This document shows, one piece after another, positions 31,618 to 45,300 of a DNA stretch of 64,000 nt (the stretch's first letter is position 1; each line of letters opens with the position of its first letter). The stretch is from Lepidodermella squamata (taxonomy: Eukaryota > Gastrotricha). The notes beneath the pieces are model-generated. The model was not told the origin of the DNA. It saw only the letters and a list, made by a program, of their open reading frames with translations, and did not search any database. The stretch lies in contig JBLDXI010000041.1 of NCBI GenBank assembly GCA_047495785.1, forward strand, positions 1 through 64,000. Direction: 5' to 3'. A program made the translations under genes and the position numbers.

Positions 31618-34600
31618 TTAAAAGCAGCCCTAAATTTAGAAAAAAATTACGTTATCACGCCTTACCCTCAGAAGCGGTTAGCAATAGGTTAACAATGAAT
31701 TCTCCAAGAGATCGATAAATGCTGGGTAATAAATTTCAGGAAATGACATTTCAGCTCATCAAATATTATTGAATAATGGCAGGGCAAATAGATTATCTGA
31801 ATGCGATGCATTCCCTTTCTACACGCTTCGAGTGTGCCAATCAGTCGCCTTACAAGGGTCGAACAGGAAGGAGGACTCGCACGAATGCCTTGCTAAATAA
31901 GACAAGAAATCGACCTGCTCAACGGTGTAGTTACCGGCAAATCGATACAAAGCTAAAAAATTAGTTCTTTCAGCTGTCAGTGTTAGACGTCCGCAGCAGA
32001 GAACAGAGCGATACAATGAATAATAATGATTTTGCTGCAAAGACATGTGCGTGATTGGAATCGGGAGGAGTCAATAAATAACCGCGGGGTATGTTCCGTA
32101 CTGTAATGCGATTTCGCTATTCATGCCACCGACAGCTGATGGCTACATGGAAACTATTAAGTTAACGCGGTGTTTCCCATAATCCTAACAAACTTATAGA
32201 TATTACAAGTTACCAAAATCGAATATGCGCATGCGCTAGGGGCGAGAAAATAGCGATACCACGACGATGATAGAGACGACGACGATGATGAGGATGATAA
32301 TGATAATGATTATGATTACGGCCTGGATTTGGGTGGTTTATGCTGTGGCTTTCGACATTTTTGGCAAATAGATTCATCATGAGATAATATTTAGCCATTT
32401 TTTACTCAAATTATGGACGCAGTTGAAGAGAAATCGGTGCTGCGCTTAACTGCGTTACTTCTCGAGGTTATACGGACTGGATGTGTGACATTTATTTGTG
32501 GTTAGCAAGCAAGGCTGGTGAGCGAAACAGCAGAGGGATAACTTTCCATATATCTAGAAAGTATTAGTAGTATTATTGCATTAGGGCGGGCGAGAGGTGC
32601 ACCGCGCATCGCGCGAGCTGACACGATGTTTTAGTTAGCTACCGTGGCGGCAGCGGCGGCGACCTAACGCAATATGCGAATACGTGGGCACACGACGCAA
32701 AAATCGACTGATAAAATATTGGTTCCATAATACTAATAATATGTGCGGTAATGCAGAGCCGAACATAGCCCGCCACCACGCGCGGTTTTTTGCGACGTTT
32801 GTCTATCGCTATCGCCTGCATAGCCGTGCGTCTCTCAGTCATCGTCCCGAGGAGCGTGTTATTATTTTTATATTAGGTCGAATGGCAGGCCGAGCCTACC
32901 GGCGATGCGCGTGTTTTTCAAGCGAACAGGCGCAGCGCGCCTGCATTATTATGATAAAGAGCGTCGAACACCCTTCAAACACTATACTACGGTGTGAGAA
33001 GAAAAACAAACTCTCATCGCAAGAGCGCGCGTTCGTTGATTGGTAAAAGATTTTGGCCGTTCGATCAAAAAGCGCGGCAGGCCTAAAAACCGCCTATGAT
33101 ATACTTATGGCTGAATATAACGTCCCACATCCTGTGTACATTACGGCAAATCGGGCGCGTAATTGCCTGAAACTCGCCGTATAACAGTTTTCAGCTGTCG
33201 CAGAGATGTGAAGCTCGGTGTCAAGTATTGCATCGGTTCGATTATTTGAGGCGGCACCGCAAACAAAAAATGAATTAAAAGATACCCAGCTAGACACAAT
33301 ACGACGCATGATCACGAACGGCGCGATTGGCAAACCGTGCTAAGAGGCATTGTGTGCTAAAAAAAAGTCGGCGCCTTGGTGGCTGCATTTTTTAATGATA
33401 TTAATAGGCGTGATCGTGGAGCGCGACAGGCATCGCAGTTATGATGGTTATTACGTGTGGGCGAAATGTAATGAGAAATATAACCACATGCGGAACAGAT
33501 TTGATGCGCGGTCTTGTGTGGCAATAAAGATGAGCGATACAGTGGCGCCGCGCCACGTCACTGATCGCTGATCGCCTGAAAATATTACTTATTAACTGGA
33601 GAAGCAGCTATTGTATCGGCGATCACAAAATATCATCATAGCGCAATAAAGCGGCCTGGAAAATTCACATAGCTGCGCGGCAGCACACCAGACGGATCTC
33701 TCTCTGAGACAGCAGTGATAGAACAGCAATCGGCTAAGTCGTCGATCAAGCATGACTTTATTCTTTATTGTAGTGATATACGTCAATGGAGCTGGCGGCG
33801 CGAGACCTCGCCGATCTGAACGGCAGAAGATGAACGCATCTCTAATGCATGTTTTGTGCGCAAATTTCGTTCAAGTGTGTCTTCGCGATTTCAATTCGAG
33901 CACTATAATAATAATAGCATTAGCTAGGTAATAATAATAATAGCTCATGGTTGCAGCAATAAATAATGTAATTTTGCGCGCTCGCGACCGGTGTAGTATT
34001 CTTTCCTGTGGCACTGAATGTTCGCGCGCGCGCTCGCGCAAATACTGTAGCCGGCGCGCGCAAAATAGGCTGTAATAGACTGGTGCGCATGCGTGATTGC
34101 TGAAATAAATTTCGTAAAATCATCTAGCATCTGACGAATTTATAAATAAAACACAACGCAGCAATGATGGCTCTCCGGGCGCAGATAAAAAGCGCCGGAA
34201 GACAACGACCGCGAGCGCGTAGCTCACGTTCGCCACACGTTTTGTTGCCGCGTGCGCGCGCGCGCGGGCGCTTCGTCGTTTTTCTGCAAGTGGGAATTCG
34301 AGGCTATTGCTTCGCCGGCGTCGTCGTAGCCCATCCTACAATTTGCTTAGTTGATTTTTTCGCTCTGAACTGCCGCGTTGTATACGAGATGTGTACATAC
34401 GTATTGTGGGAGTGGGTATGCAAATCGAGCGGATGCAAGAAGAGCGAAAAAACGATGAAGCGATCTATAATGATCGCGTTGAGAGCGGCGACATCGGCTT
34501 TGTCGACTACCTGAGCATCAGGCGTATTGACATTCGGTCAGCATTCCGGCTTTTGCGCTGGTATTCCAGCATTATTATTATTATTATTATTATTATTGGG

Positions 34601-35532
34601 TGGTTTACAACCGATTCGGGCAGAGCGGCGATGATACAATAACAAGCATTGAAACAGCACGGCGAAGCGGCACTTATGTCCTTGTCTAAAAATCAATTCA
34701 CTAGCCGTAAAAAATTCTCTATACTGACGCAAGGCTGTCAGTGGCAAATAATTTACATTCAAGTAAAAGAGCGATAGCCTGCGGGTTTACCTTCGGTAAG
34801 GTTACACAAAAACAGGAACACTTGGTATAAAAGGTTGCCATATTATCAAGAGATGATATCTGCCAAGCAGTGAAATCAATTAATTCACTCCATCATCGTC
34901 ATCGTTTAAAATATTAGGTAATGATTTTCTTACGTTGGAGCTACACAGAGGTCAGGTTGGCTGAACGATGTAGGTAATGAAGGGTTGCTGGTTGTGTCTC
35001 AGGTTGCCGGCGAAATTCTGGCCGAATGACCGGAATCGCAGTCAATTGATTCCAATCCCCAGGGTTTCGGTTGGGTCAGAAATTTCCGAACTGGTTCCAC
35101 CTACACTGGAGCTACAAAATATCATGAGTCCAGACAGAGTTGAAACAACCTGCCTCTGCGCCCGGGAAATTCAGCATCAAAGTCTATCAAAGTTTCCAAG
35201 TTGTCGCAAGATTTATACCGTTTGAAGAAGGTCAGCAATGGATCGATGTTTCGAATTTCGTCCCGTAAAAAAGTGACTATTCATGGGGATACAGTGTAGA
35301 ACGGCATCACATGATTTCACACCTAATAGTCCCATAGAAGGAACGATGAAGAACGAAGGACCAACCGGAAATCTGGTGCCTACTGAGTGCGAACTAAATG
35401 CTTGTTCTACATAATTTATTTCCTCTTACTATTACCGGCAAATCTCTGTGAATGGGCTTCGAATTGCGGTTAGCTTCCATGAGTCTGAATATTGGCAAAT
35501 GTGGTGAAATCTTCGGCAAGGTTTCCATATTT

Positions 35533-35940
35533 ACCGTCAAACGGGGCGACTTTAGCCAGTGGGGTGACATTGGCATAGGTTTTTGCGATCAAGTTTAGAT
35601 CTTGCACGATGTTATTTTCTCAGGCGTGATACATGTCAGGAGTAGGATGTCAATGGAAAGCCCTGATGATGGAGAATATAATGACTCTTCCTCTCCCCTC
35701 TCTTTCTTCCATCTCTTTCTTCCCTATTCTTCCACTCTCTCTTCCCTTCTTCTTCTTCCACCTCTTCCAATTGCTCTTCCAATTCTGGAAGATTGGAAGA
35801 CAGATTGGAAGACAAAGAGGGAAGAATAGGGAAGAATAGAGGGAAGAGGAAGAAATCCTAATCAAGGAATCTTTATCTTGACACCTCTGAGATATGGCTA
35901 TGCGAATCTCCCGGCTGGCAAAGTAACCCCGTTTGACGGT
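35533..35940. repeat. Nested inverted repeat with a polypyrimidine/polypurine hairpin
   Basis: Outer arms 35533-35577 and 35899-35940 are imperfect inverted copies beginning ACCGTCAAACGGGG. Between them 35685-35780 is almost pure C/T and 35781-35855 almost pure G/A. The two parts are partly complementary around CTTCCAATT and GATTGGAAG, so the transcript or one DNA strand could fold into a long hairpin; the mirror-like purine tract could also form triplex DNA. Confidence 0.7.
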
Positions 35941-36818
35941 ATTTTCTAATGTCAAAACGGTAGATTTTTATGCTATGGCTTTCGAATGATGTTAGCCGCA
36001 CAATGACTTTTACGACAACCCGTATTTTATGAGTTGAAACACCATGAACCCTTGGAACTGCCTGTAAATTAAGTTCGAGTATGCATATTTTAACTTGGTC
36101 CTTTTTCGGACGGGGTAATTTCGGACATTAATAGGCTCTGAACGTGAGTTTCTCCTCAACCCTTGTGGATAGAAATACCGTTCAGAATGCAGAAGATAGC
36201 CCCGAAACATGAAAACGGATAAATTCTATACAAAGAATGGTCGAACTTCGTAGCCATGTCCCGCAGTTTAAAATTACTAAATTTTCACCATTGTTTTTAA
36301 TTTAAATGTATTTTTTCCTTATAAATCTGCTCACAAATTATATCTTGCTTTATAACGTGAACTTTGACCCTAATCTGAATATTCTATACTCTATACTAAG
36401 CTGTGCGAAACACCCCAGTTGCTTCCGAAATTAGCCTTATCAGTTAACCATGAATACCTGAGCAGGAGAGGGTATTTTTCACCGATTAACTCTAGGATGT
36501 GCAGTGTTTCAAGGTGCACCTCTTGGCGCAATGCACGTCATAAAAACCTTTCACCTCGAAAAACACATTTTCGTCCGAAATAAGACCAGGTTACAGTGAT
36601 CTCAGTTAAGAATGAAGCCGCATGACAGTGATTTCAATTTTGTTCGCCATGAAGTCATCCGTCACCGTCTGGTTGATACTAGTTCATCAAGTATGGTACA
36701 CCGATATGTAGTTGGAAAAGTCTTTAAACATCCGAATCAGTGGGATTTTATTTTCATGATTCTATTATACATCCGATACACACAAACACAAGTTTTTGAC
36801 AGCGAATGACAAAATAGT

Positions 36819-37027
36819 ATTGTCACAAACGTTACGTTGTGCGTTTTCACTGTTTTCCATGACAATGACCCTGACATGACAATACGATGATTTCATTCAA
36901 AACCTCAATAAACTGGCTGTGCAACAGAGGCAGAGATACAGCTGCATTCGCACTGACTCTGCTTCGGCGCAGTTGCTTTTGACTAACGCACAAACAACGT
37001 GGATGAAAAACGTAACGTTGTCACAAT
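36819..37027. repeat. Short inverted-repeat pair, MITE-like
   Basis: ATTGTCACAAACGTTACGTT (36819-36838) and AACGTAACGTTGTCACAAT (37009-37027) are inverted copies with one gap and one mismatch, 170 bp apart. There is no coding between them. Size and structure fit a small non-autonomous DNA element, but I see no clear target-site duplication. Confidence 0.4.
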
Positions 37028-39154
37028 GCTCGTCGCTAAGCGTGTGCAATGAGCTGAAGAAACGGCAAACATGATATTCGCATGGTGAGGAAATGCAGCG
37101 TCAAAAATTATGCCCTCGTTCGATTTGAACAAGCGTTTGCCTCGGTTAAAATCTTCGTGATACTTAAAAGCAGTTATAGCTTCCTCCACTTTCTCCAAGG
37201 CAAATTATGATCATTTTAGAACATACGCTGTCAAAACAAGTTACTCAGCGATGACAATAATGTGTGATAAGAATGCTACGATACTACTACAACGCAAAGA
37301 AGAAGCAATCAAGTAGGTAAAGTGAGGCGCTTTTTAAAGAACATGATCGTTTTATTTACACTTCTCACAAAAAACCTAACAAACGTATTCAAACACGAAG
37401 TGCTCCTAACCGCTTAGCGTTATCAATATAGAAGACCTTGATTTTGTTATATTTAGGTAGCAATCGTCGGCAATGATATTTGTTATAATGTTATTTCAAC
37501 GGCATAATAATCAGTCAACCTATATTAGAATTAGGTAAATTGAAATAAATGCACAGATTATGATTGAGTTATAACGTTTATTTCCGATGAAGATAAACTA
37601 GCGGTAGTACAGGATACAAATTTATAGTAGTGATTATAACGGTTAGAAATGTAATGACAATAATAATGATAATAATTTGTAACATGAGAGTGAGAGGAGA
37701 TAGAAATTGCTTGAGACGCGCGATCGCAATAATTGACGAAGATGGAGTTTCGTGATTCGGTCGTCATTATCATCAACCGAAAGCACAAGGAGCATTTATT
37801 CGAAGTGCTTCTTTCAAATTTTGTTGTTGTATTATGATAGGTGGTCAAATGAATAGGGAAGGCTCTGATAAAGAAATATCTATCGGTAGAATGAATTTCG
37901 AATTAGCATGAAGATTGCTCGTCATATCAAGTACTCAATAAAACGCGATTTAGAGTGAAAACTGCGCACGGTGATCGAGGCGAGACCCAGCATTGATTTT
38001 TGCATTAGTGGCTTAGAAACAGTGATAAAACCCAGAAAATTTACTAATAAATATAAGCAAGTAGTAATCGTAGAATCAACAGTAACAGAGGCACAATGCG
38101 GCTCTGATTGTACCAAGTAAAGGTTTAGTTGTGGTAGAAATTCTTGAAAAGCCGAAAAATTGCACAGCTTTCATACTGAAGATGAAGTCGACAGAAGATA
38201 CAAGGTATATTAAGAGGCATGAAACTAATTACATCAGAGTCTCATCAAGCTACGCGGTCAATTATATACAAACGCGATTTCACGGCCACTTCCATCCATC
38301 CGTCCATCTATCCAACCCGGCGATAGCTAAACAAGCAACGAAACGTCAAGAGACTAGATGACAGTGCTCATCTCAGGATTTCTACGCAAACTAACACGAG
38401 TCACCTGCCAACGAGGAGCTGGAACATTCAAATCGCAAAACACAACTGTTAAAAATCCACAGATATATGTATAGATAGAGACGATGAGACGCAAAATTGT
38501 AGCGACAACCACAATAATTCTAGCGTGGCTTCAGGCAAATAAGATTAGCACACAAGAGCGCAAGATCTGCCTAGATCGTGCCACCTTAACAGCAGCAGTT
38601 ATTGACCATTAGGCGATTGAATTACATCGAGATTTGATAACGCAGTGGGCCAATAGTACAAAATGCACATATTCAAGCTAGGTGTTTCGATATAAATGAC
38701 ATTAAGGGTGCTAATTGTTCAGAAGCTTCTGTATTACATGATTAGCAAGGTGCAGAATTATTATCAGTTAGGACATCAAAACCCAGAAAGCCAAATGCGC
38801 CACACGCCCCGGAGTCCGCCGGTCCGATAGATCAAATTTTGCACGTGGTCACGGCGATGAAACCTGGGTGAAACATTGGCACAGTAAGACGCCAGCTGTC
38901 CAGGTCGTACGGCGCACGTGCATTTCTAGCCAACAAACAGAGAATGAGAGAAGAAGAGAGCGAAAAGAGGAAGGCTTGAAATTATATGCTACTTCTGATA
39001 CACTTTTAACCGTCTTATCGGCTTCTAAAGATGTATAGGTAGGTAGATGATCACGGCAGAAGGCAGGCAGAAAACTGAGCGCAGGTGCAGTTCGATTCAA
39101 TTTGCTTGACGAATGTTGTTCCTGTTCAGGCAGGGCGAGATGGAGTCTGTTGTT

Positions 39155-42100
39155 TCAAGCGAAGTACATGACCTGGAGGGTGTCAGGATGCACTTGAATG
39201 AGGCGGTTCTGAGCACCAGAGTTGCGGTCGGAGCCGTTGTTCGATCCTGAGCCGTGGTGCGAGCCGTTCATGCTGTCGTGCTCCTTTTCTACAAGATGGT
39301 AGCGGGCACGGAAAGCGACCAGGTGCGCGTAGTAGGCTGGGGCAGGGATCGAGACGGAGCGCGTACAGCGTACGTAGGTGTGGCACAGTTGGTACGTCAG
39401 CAATTGGGCGTCATCCGATGAGAAGTGATTGTCGTCCCAAAGTACGTGGTAGTGACTAGGACGGCTTGTCCCCTATAACAAAACAAGATAGGTATATTTA
39501 GGTAAATCGACTGATTAATCAACAAAAATGACACTATATAATATTTGAGATGTACGCCAAGAAAAGCATCAATCTGAATATTAGCTCTTGTTTCTTGACA
39601 ACCAAGAGCGTACTTGTTTTTCCACAAACAACCCTGCCTTTACCCATTTGATTTGATTACCCACGAAACTATCTAGCACAAAGTAGACGAAATTTACCTG
39701 GATACCAGCATGCGAGCATAAGTAGAAGTCGAACTCGATTGGGTGGGTTATTCCAATGTCGACCGTGGTGCCGGCTGGGATGTTGCCGCTCTTGCCGGTT
39801 TGGTCCTTCTTATCGGCGCAGAAGAGGCGAGTGTGGTGGCGCTTTTGCACAGCAACGAATGTGATACCTGGGCGGTAGTCGGTCTCAAGACGCAAGCAGG
39901 CTTCGCGCAGAGAACGTAGCTCATGGTTAAGCACGTTCTGGAATTGACCTTCTGAGACACCGTCGCGATAGTAGACGATGCGCTCAGGCTTGAAGCCAGT
40001 GGAGCGGTAGAATTGCTTGAGTAGCTCGATCGACATCATGGTCAAGTCCTCGATATGCTCGGTGCGATGTGGCTGCACACGCACGGCCGAGGAATAGCGG
40101 CTCGGGTGTGCATCCATCGAGCCAACTAGCGCGGCAATCGAGGGCTTGGCCGTGTCGCCGGCCGGCGGGTGCGTCACGTCGGCGCCCAGGAATATAACCG
40201 GCTGTGCAAAGATGCGAGGCCGGATGTTTGGCACCAGGATAGAATTGATGCCACCCAATTTGACGTTGATTTTCAGACACAGGTTCGACAGCGTCTGCGC
40301 CGATGGTCGGATTACGTTGCGCTGCTGCACGCACTGAGTCGCCAAGCCGAAGCAGATGTCACCGACACGCTTCACCTCGGCGTAAACAGGCGTCTTACCC
40401 GGTAAAATGACCACAACCAACTGCAGGCCAGGGTATGTGTTCTTCAAGTACCGGAACATCGGTTCGACTTGGTCCGGGCCAGTAGCATACTTGCAGAAGC
40501 ATGGCTGGCCACTAATGGGCATTCCTGCGTCGTTCGAGATTTTTTGCAACTGACTCACAAATACCCTGAAATACAGCATGTCAATTATAAGATGTCAATT
40601 ATCAAAAAATTATGACTTACTTGATGCATTCATCGCGCACCTGACGTTGAGGAGCGAAGCACGCAATAGCCCACACGCGAATTTCGATACCATGGTAAAA
40701 CTGTTTTCCTCGCATGTCCCAGACGCCCTGATTGGGCACAGCTTGAGCACGGGTGCGACCGCCGTATTGCAGACGCGGCGGCGGAAGAATTCGACCTTTG
40801 AACTCCATCATTCGGTAGTCAACGCTGATGCCAAACTGCTGCAGATGCGGGTCGGCGTTGAAGTTGGCGCGTCGCACCAACTGGTTGATTTCACGCTCAC
40901 GATCAGGCGCCGATCGAGCCGTCGCCTTGATCATTGTCGAAGTTTGCGTATCAGTAAGCTTTTTCACGCAACGCTGACCACCAACAATGTTACACACTTC
41001 GAGCGGCAGGTAAGTATGGCGCTGCTCAAGGCCAACTTGTAGGCAGGGCAGGTTAGGGTACTGCAGCCGGATGTTGTACTTTTCTTGGAAGTACCTAGCG
41101 ACTGTGCATTCGAAAGTCTGGCCGTTTTCGACCATGAGCGGGAAAGTTTGAGTGTTGGCCGGGCGTCTTGTAACATTAGAGACACGGTATTTGCGACGGA
41201 TATTACCGCAATGAGTTATCTCGATTTTTAATCCTTTGATTTCTTTGGTAAACTTGACGCGTTGTGAGTCGGTAAGAGGTCGCTTGAGATCGTTCGGGTC
41301 GTTCATTTCCAGTACGTCTTGAAGGAACTGAATAACCGGCTGAGCGCGGTAAAACGCAGTCGCAGATACGTCGATGTTCAGCATCATTTTCCATTGAGAA
41401 GGGCGAATCGATTGATGAAAACCAAACCATACCTCACGCCCTCCCCCGAGTTGGCTGTCAGCTCCCTCTTCTGGAGGCGTGAAGAAAGATCGACCGACAG
41501 GAGTCCAACGTAAGCTTGGTAGGTGGCGCAAAATGACATCTAGTGCATTGACGGCTTCCATTGGCACCTGGGTGAGGCGACCCTCAAGGGCCTCGTCCAA
41601 AGAATAGAGATCAACGAGTGATAGCCATCGGATTGATACCCGAAACTTTCGGTCTTTGCCGCCATCTCCTGGCAGCGTCACTTCTAAATCAAGTTTATCT
41701 CGGCCGATCGATAGAGGATCACGAGTGTACAAATGCTTCTTGCCGTCAAACACAGGCTTTTGTCCAGTGAAAATACGGTGATTGGCGACCATGTTTTCAA
41801 CGATTTCGCGATTAACGCGACGAGGACATTTGTCGGGTTGAATTTGCACCTCGTAGTGGTTTATGATAATTTTGGGGATTCTGATTTGGAAGTGATTAGC
41901 GCGCAGTTGAATTATCTCACCAGCCGTGCCTTCGCTGGGACGTGGTGGCATGCTAAAATTCGTTAACGTCGTAGTTGGTGAAATATGCTGAGAGGAGCTG
42001 CCGTTGCCACCACTACCTCCCCCTGGCGTGGTCGGCATTGAGGGCATTCCAATGGTACCAGGACCAATGATGCCACCGCCGTTGCCACCAGAAGATGGGG

Positions 42101-42392
42101 GGCCTATCGGTTGAATAGGCATACCAGGTGGACCAGGAGTGGGAGGCTGACCACTGAACATTGGCAAGGGACCGCCAGGGGCTGATTGAACGTTCAGAGA
42201 TTGCGGATGAGGCGGAGGCTGCATCTGCGGAGTCATCATGGGAGGCATCATCATTCCAGGAGCACCAGATTCCATGAAGTAGTTTGGGAGCTGTTGACCA
42301 GGCGGGCCCAGCATTTGATTTTGATGTTGAGGCTGACCTACCGCAGGCGGGAAATTAAACCCAGGTTGGACACCTGGTTGCATAGGAAACAT
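39155..42392 (-). CDS. Argonaute, AGO1/2 (ALG-1) clade, slicer-type
   Basis: Exons 42392-40621, 40565-39698 and 39472-39155 give 985 aa, about 120 longer than human AGO2 because of a Gly/Pro/Gln/Met-rich N-terminus (about 1-140). N, PAZ, MID and PIWI domains follow in order and are nearly identical to animal miRNA Argonautes. The catalytic tetrad is complete: D720 (GADVTHPP), E760, D792 ([10 protein letters not shown]) and H930 ([14 protein letters not shown]), with the same spacing as D597, E637, D669 and H807 of AGO2. The protein ends MYFA, as in AGO1-4. It should load microRNAs and can cleave fully paired targets. An upstream non-coding first exon is likely, because no promoter signal abuts the ATG. 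Confidence 0.97.
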
Positions 42393-45300
42393 GTCTTTGC
42401 TCCCTCTGGGAATGAAATTACATACGTATCACAACTGTCTACATGAAAATCAACATTATGTTATACTTAGCAGTAACACGAATAAGATCTGGCTAGCTTT
42501 TAGCTTTTCGATAATAACTTTCAACGATTGACGAAGGAACAAAATGATGGTACAGGAGAAGAAGAAAGGTTGCTTTTAAATTCTCGATTGATAGAAGGGA
42601 GAAGGGATGTGAATAAACGATACAAAAGAACAAGATCGAGAAGACGCGAAATCCAGCCTTTCACTTCTTCTCTCCGTTGGGACTGACGCTTTGGACTTGC
42701 AGTTACTCCGACCTAGTACAAAATCGAAAATTGATCGAAGTATTCAGTGGTCTTTAGTAGTCTGGGATAATTTGGCTACCGGCCAAAACGAATGCCGATA
42801 TAGGTCAACGATATACCCATATACTTAATACTTATACTAAAAGATGTGCCATGAGAAATGGGACAATGGAGCTGTTCAGCGCCAATCGTCAGACGACTTC
42901 CTTTTGCAGTTTGCATGCGTTCGCTGAGCAACGACCGAGAAGCGACCCCTTTATCTGAAAATTTTTGCTTGTTGACACTTGATAATTTGTTTTTAAAAAT
43001 CTGCCACTAAACTAACAATGTGAGTTATAAACGAAATTTAAAACAGCAAATCAAAATGTTTGGTGTAGCAGGTTATTTTTTTTCTTTCCGACATTTTCAT
43101 CCAAGATTTTCTTACGCCGCTGCGCTGCGCTTGCAGCGTGGCGTAATGGGCAGGTCCCATTGTCTTGCGTTGTCTTGCGGAAAAAAGGAGTTTTATGTTT
43201 TATATAGAAAAGGTCTAGTAAGAGCCAGCGGCTAGAAAAGCCAGCGGCCAGCTTGAAATATCAGATCAAAAGAGTCAAGAGTTCGAGTAGAGCAGCGGTC
43301 AGATGTTCGTGGCATTGAGTAAGTCACCCAGCCCTAGCTAGACGATCAATGCATGCAGTCAGCGTGACGATGCGTTTTCAATGTGTTCACTGCATGACAC
43401 CAGCGAGTATCGGCGCGTTCGATCAGCTGTTTCCACTACTCAGTTTTACAAGCTCCCGCAAGCTCTCATCGGAATTCTTCATTCAGTTTTATTGTGCTCA
43501 GTTGCGTATCTCAATTTGTCTCTAGAGGTATGATTTATCTGCGCCGTCAAGCTAAAATATCTTAGTTTTGGTACAGACCACGTTGATGTCCTGCTGAATT
43601 GAATTGATAACTTCGAACTCGCACGAGCGCTGACATTTACGTAACCGCAGTGGCCATCTGTAATAATCGAATGAAAACTTTAACTCTAACTGTGAGTTAG
43701 CGAGTGCATTTTTTCTTCGTTTTAAAGAAGATACCAGTGAGTCAAAGCCAACACTCATTTAGCAAACGAGCAACTTGAGAGCACAGAGAACAAAACTTAT
43801 GTCTCTGTGCTTTTTATGGTGCCTTTCTGTGGTTGAGCTCAAATGCTCAGGTAAGGATCGTTCAACGCGGATAATGATGAATGATAAGCATCTACACTTC
43901 TGGGCTTATTGACGATTTTGAACTCCGAATTTCTCTCGGTTCTATCACTCTTCTAACGAAAAATATGCAAACTCAAAATCCAAATTGGAAGCACAATTGC
44001 GCTCGATATATTAATCTCCAAGGAATTCAGCCGGTAAATTTCTGAGAAGATCAAGAAGTTCAAGATAATTCAAGAGGAATAAAATTAACACAAACTATAA
44101 CTGGATTGTGGCTGATTGCTGATGTCAATATTATTCCATTTGCGAAGACCTCTCAGGGTAGCTTCATCTCTCAGCATTATGCTTCTGCTCTCTCTCTAGA
44201 TGCGTAAAGGCTAGATCTCGGAATGCGTACCCTTAGAGGAATTAGCTCTATCATATAAAAGCGTTCTTCTGATAATAGTTTTTTGAATACAAAACTAAAC
44301 AATTACTGATGATTAGGTATTGAATAGAGGTTAGCTATGTCGTAGAGAAGCTTTCTTCCGACATTACTTGCTCTTTATTAGATACGAAACTCACATGTCA
44401 TTATTGATCACTGATCACTGATCAGTTATTAATTTTAACTCAAAGATAACACAGCGTGATTATCATTGAGAAAAGAGTACATAATTCTGTAAATAAGTCT
44501 AGATGACTCCGGAGATTCCTCAAGGAGCAGCAATCCAGCAATAATAATAAAACGTGAGTTGGCATGAGTTCAGCGAAACATTAACTGTGTGCTCGAGGCA
44601 TTAGGGTATGTTTTCTATAAATCAGATGATCTGAAACCTATAATCATGTGTTCGGAGTTCGGATGTTGAACAACAATAAACAATGTAACCAATGTTGAAC
44701 ATTGTTCTCAACAACGGCAACCGTGCTTTTGACCTAGAAAAAGTGTGGGTGTTGAGAGTTGAGAGTGTGTCATCTGCGAATCATACGCACAAGAGAAGCG
44801 GGAATTGAAGTCTGCAATCACATTTCAATGGCATTATGCAGGCGTCGTGTGACAGCAATATATTTACTCTCAGTTGACCGAATGAAACGATGATCAGTGA
44901 AAATCAGAAGTCTTCCACACAGGACATTTGATCGACTACTATCGAACGGTGTGAATAAGTGTTACAGTGATAAAACACACCTCAGTGACGCGGCGTTCTG
45001 CTCTGATCATCGTATGCTGGTGCCTACTAATGTTGAATTGAAGGCGAGGGGGGGGGGGCATTGGAAAAGTATCCTATGTGAATCAGAAGCGCAATCAGAG
45101 TCATTTTAGCTATATGAAATCTCATTTGTTAACTGCAATGACGCAGGCTTCAGTGATTTTCAGTGAAATACTCAGCTGACTAAATCATTGAAAGACTTCC
45201 CACAATGTCGCGGTTTCGTTCGTCTAGCTCATTTTGAAACGGAAATTGTCTCAACCGTTCTTTGCACATCAGTTGTCAGTGTGATTATGCACCGCTCACT

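Larger units (their letters stand above)
31618..39154. other. Gene-poor region upstream of ZnT and downstream of Argonaute
   Basis: About 7.5 kb without a gene I can support. 32600-34500 is unusually rich in CG and GCGC runs next to (ATT)n microsatellites (33906-33945 and 34570-34600). 34980-36240 has faint protein-like stretches broken by stops on the minus strand, such as VTPLAKVAPFDGKYGNLAED, that look like retroelement gag debris. Two inverted repeats are listed separately. 37200-38850 is AT-rich and empty. The end (38850-39154) is probably Argonaute 3' UTR. Confidence 0.5.

Noticed and set aside
32684-33046. 120-codon plus-strand frame
   Set aside because: Composition is that of the local CG-rich DNA, with no start context, splice logic or family match.
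34164-34514. 116-codon Arg/Ala-rich frame
   Set aside because: Driven by GCGC-rich simple sequence; no homology recognised.
40578-41042. 154-codon frame opposite Argonaute exon 1
   Set aside because: Shadow of a strongly conserved coding exon with no domain of its own.
44664-44712. Imperfect hairpin that might be a microRNA precursor
   Set aside because: The stem has several bulges and the flanks do not extend it; without small-RNA data it is not supported.
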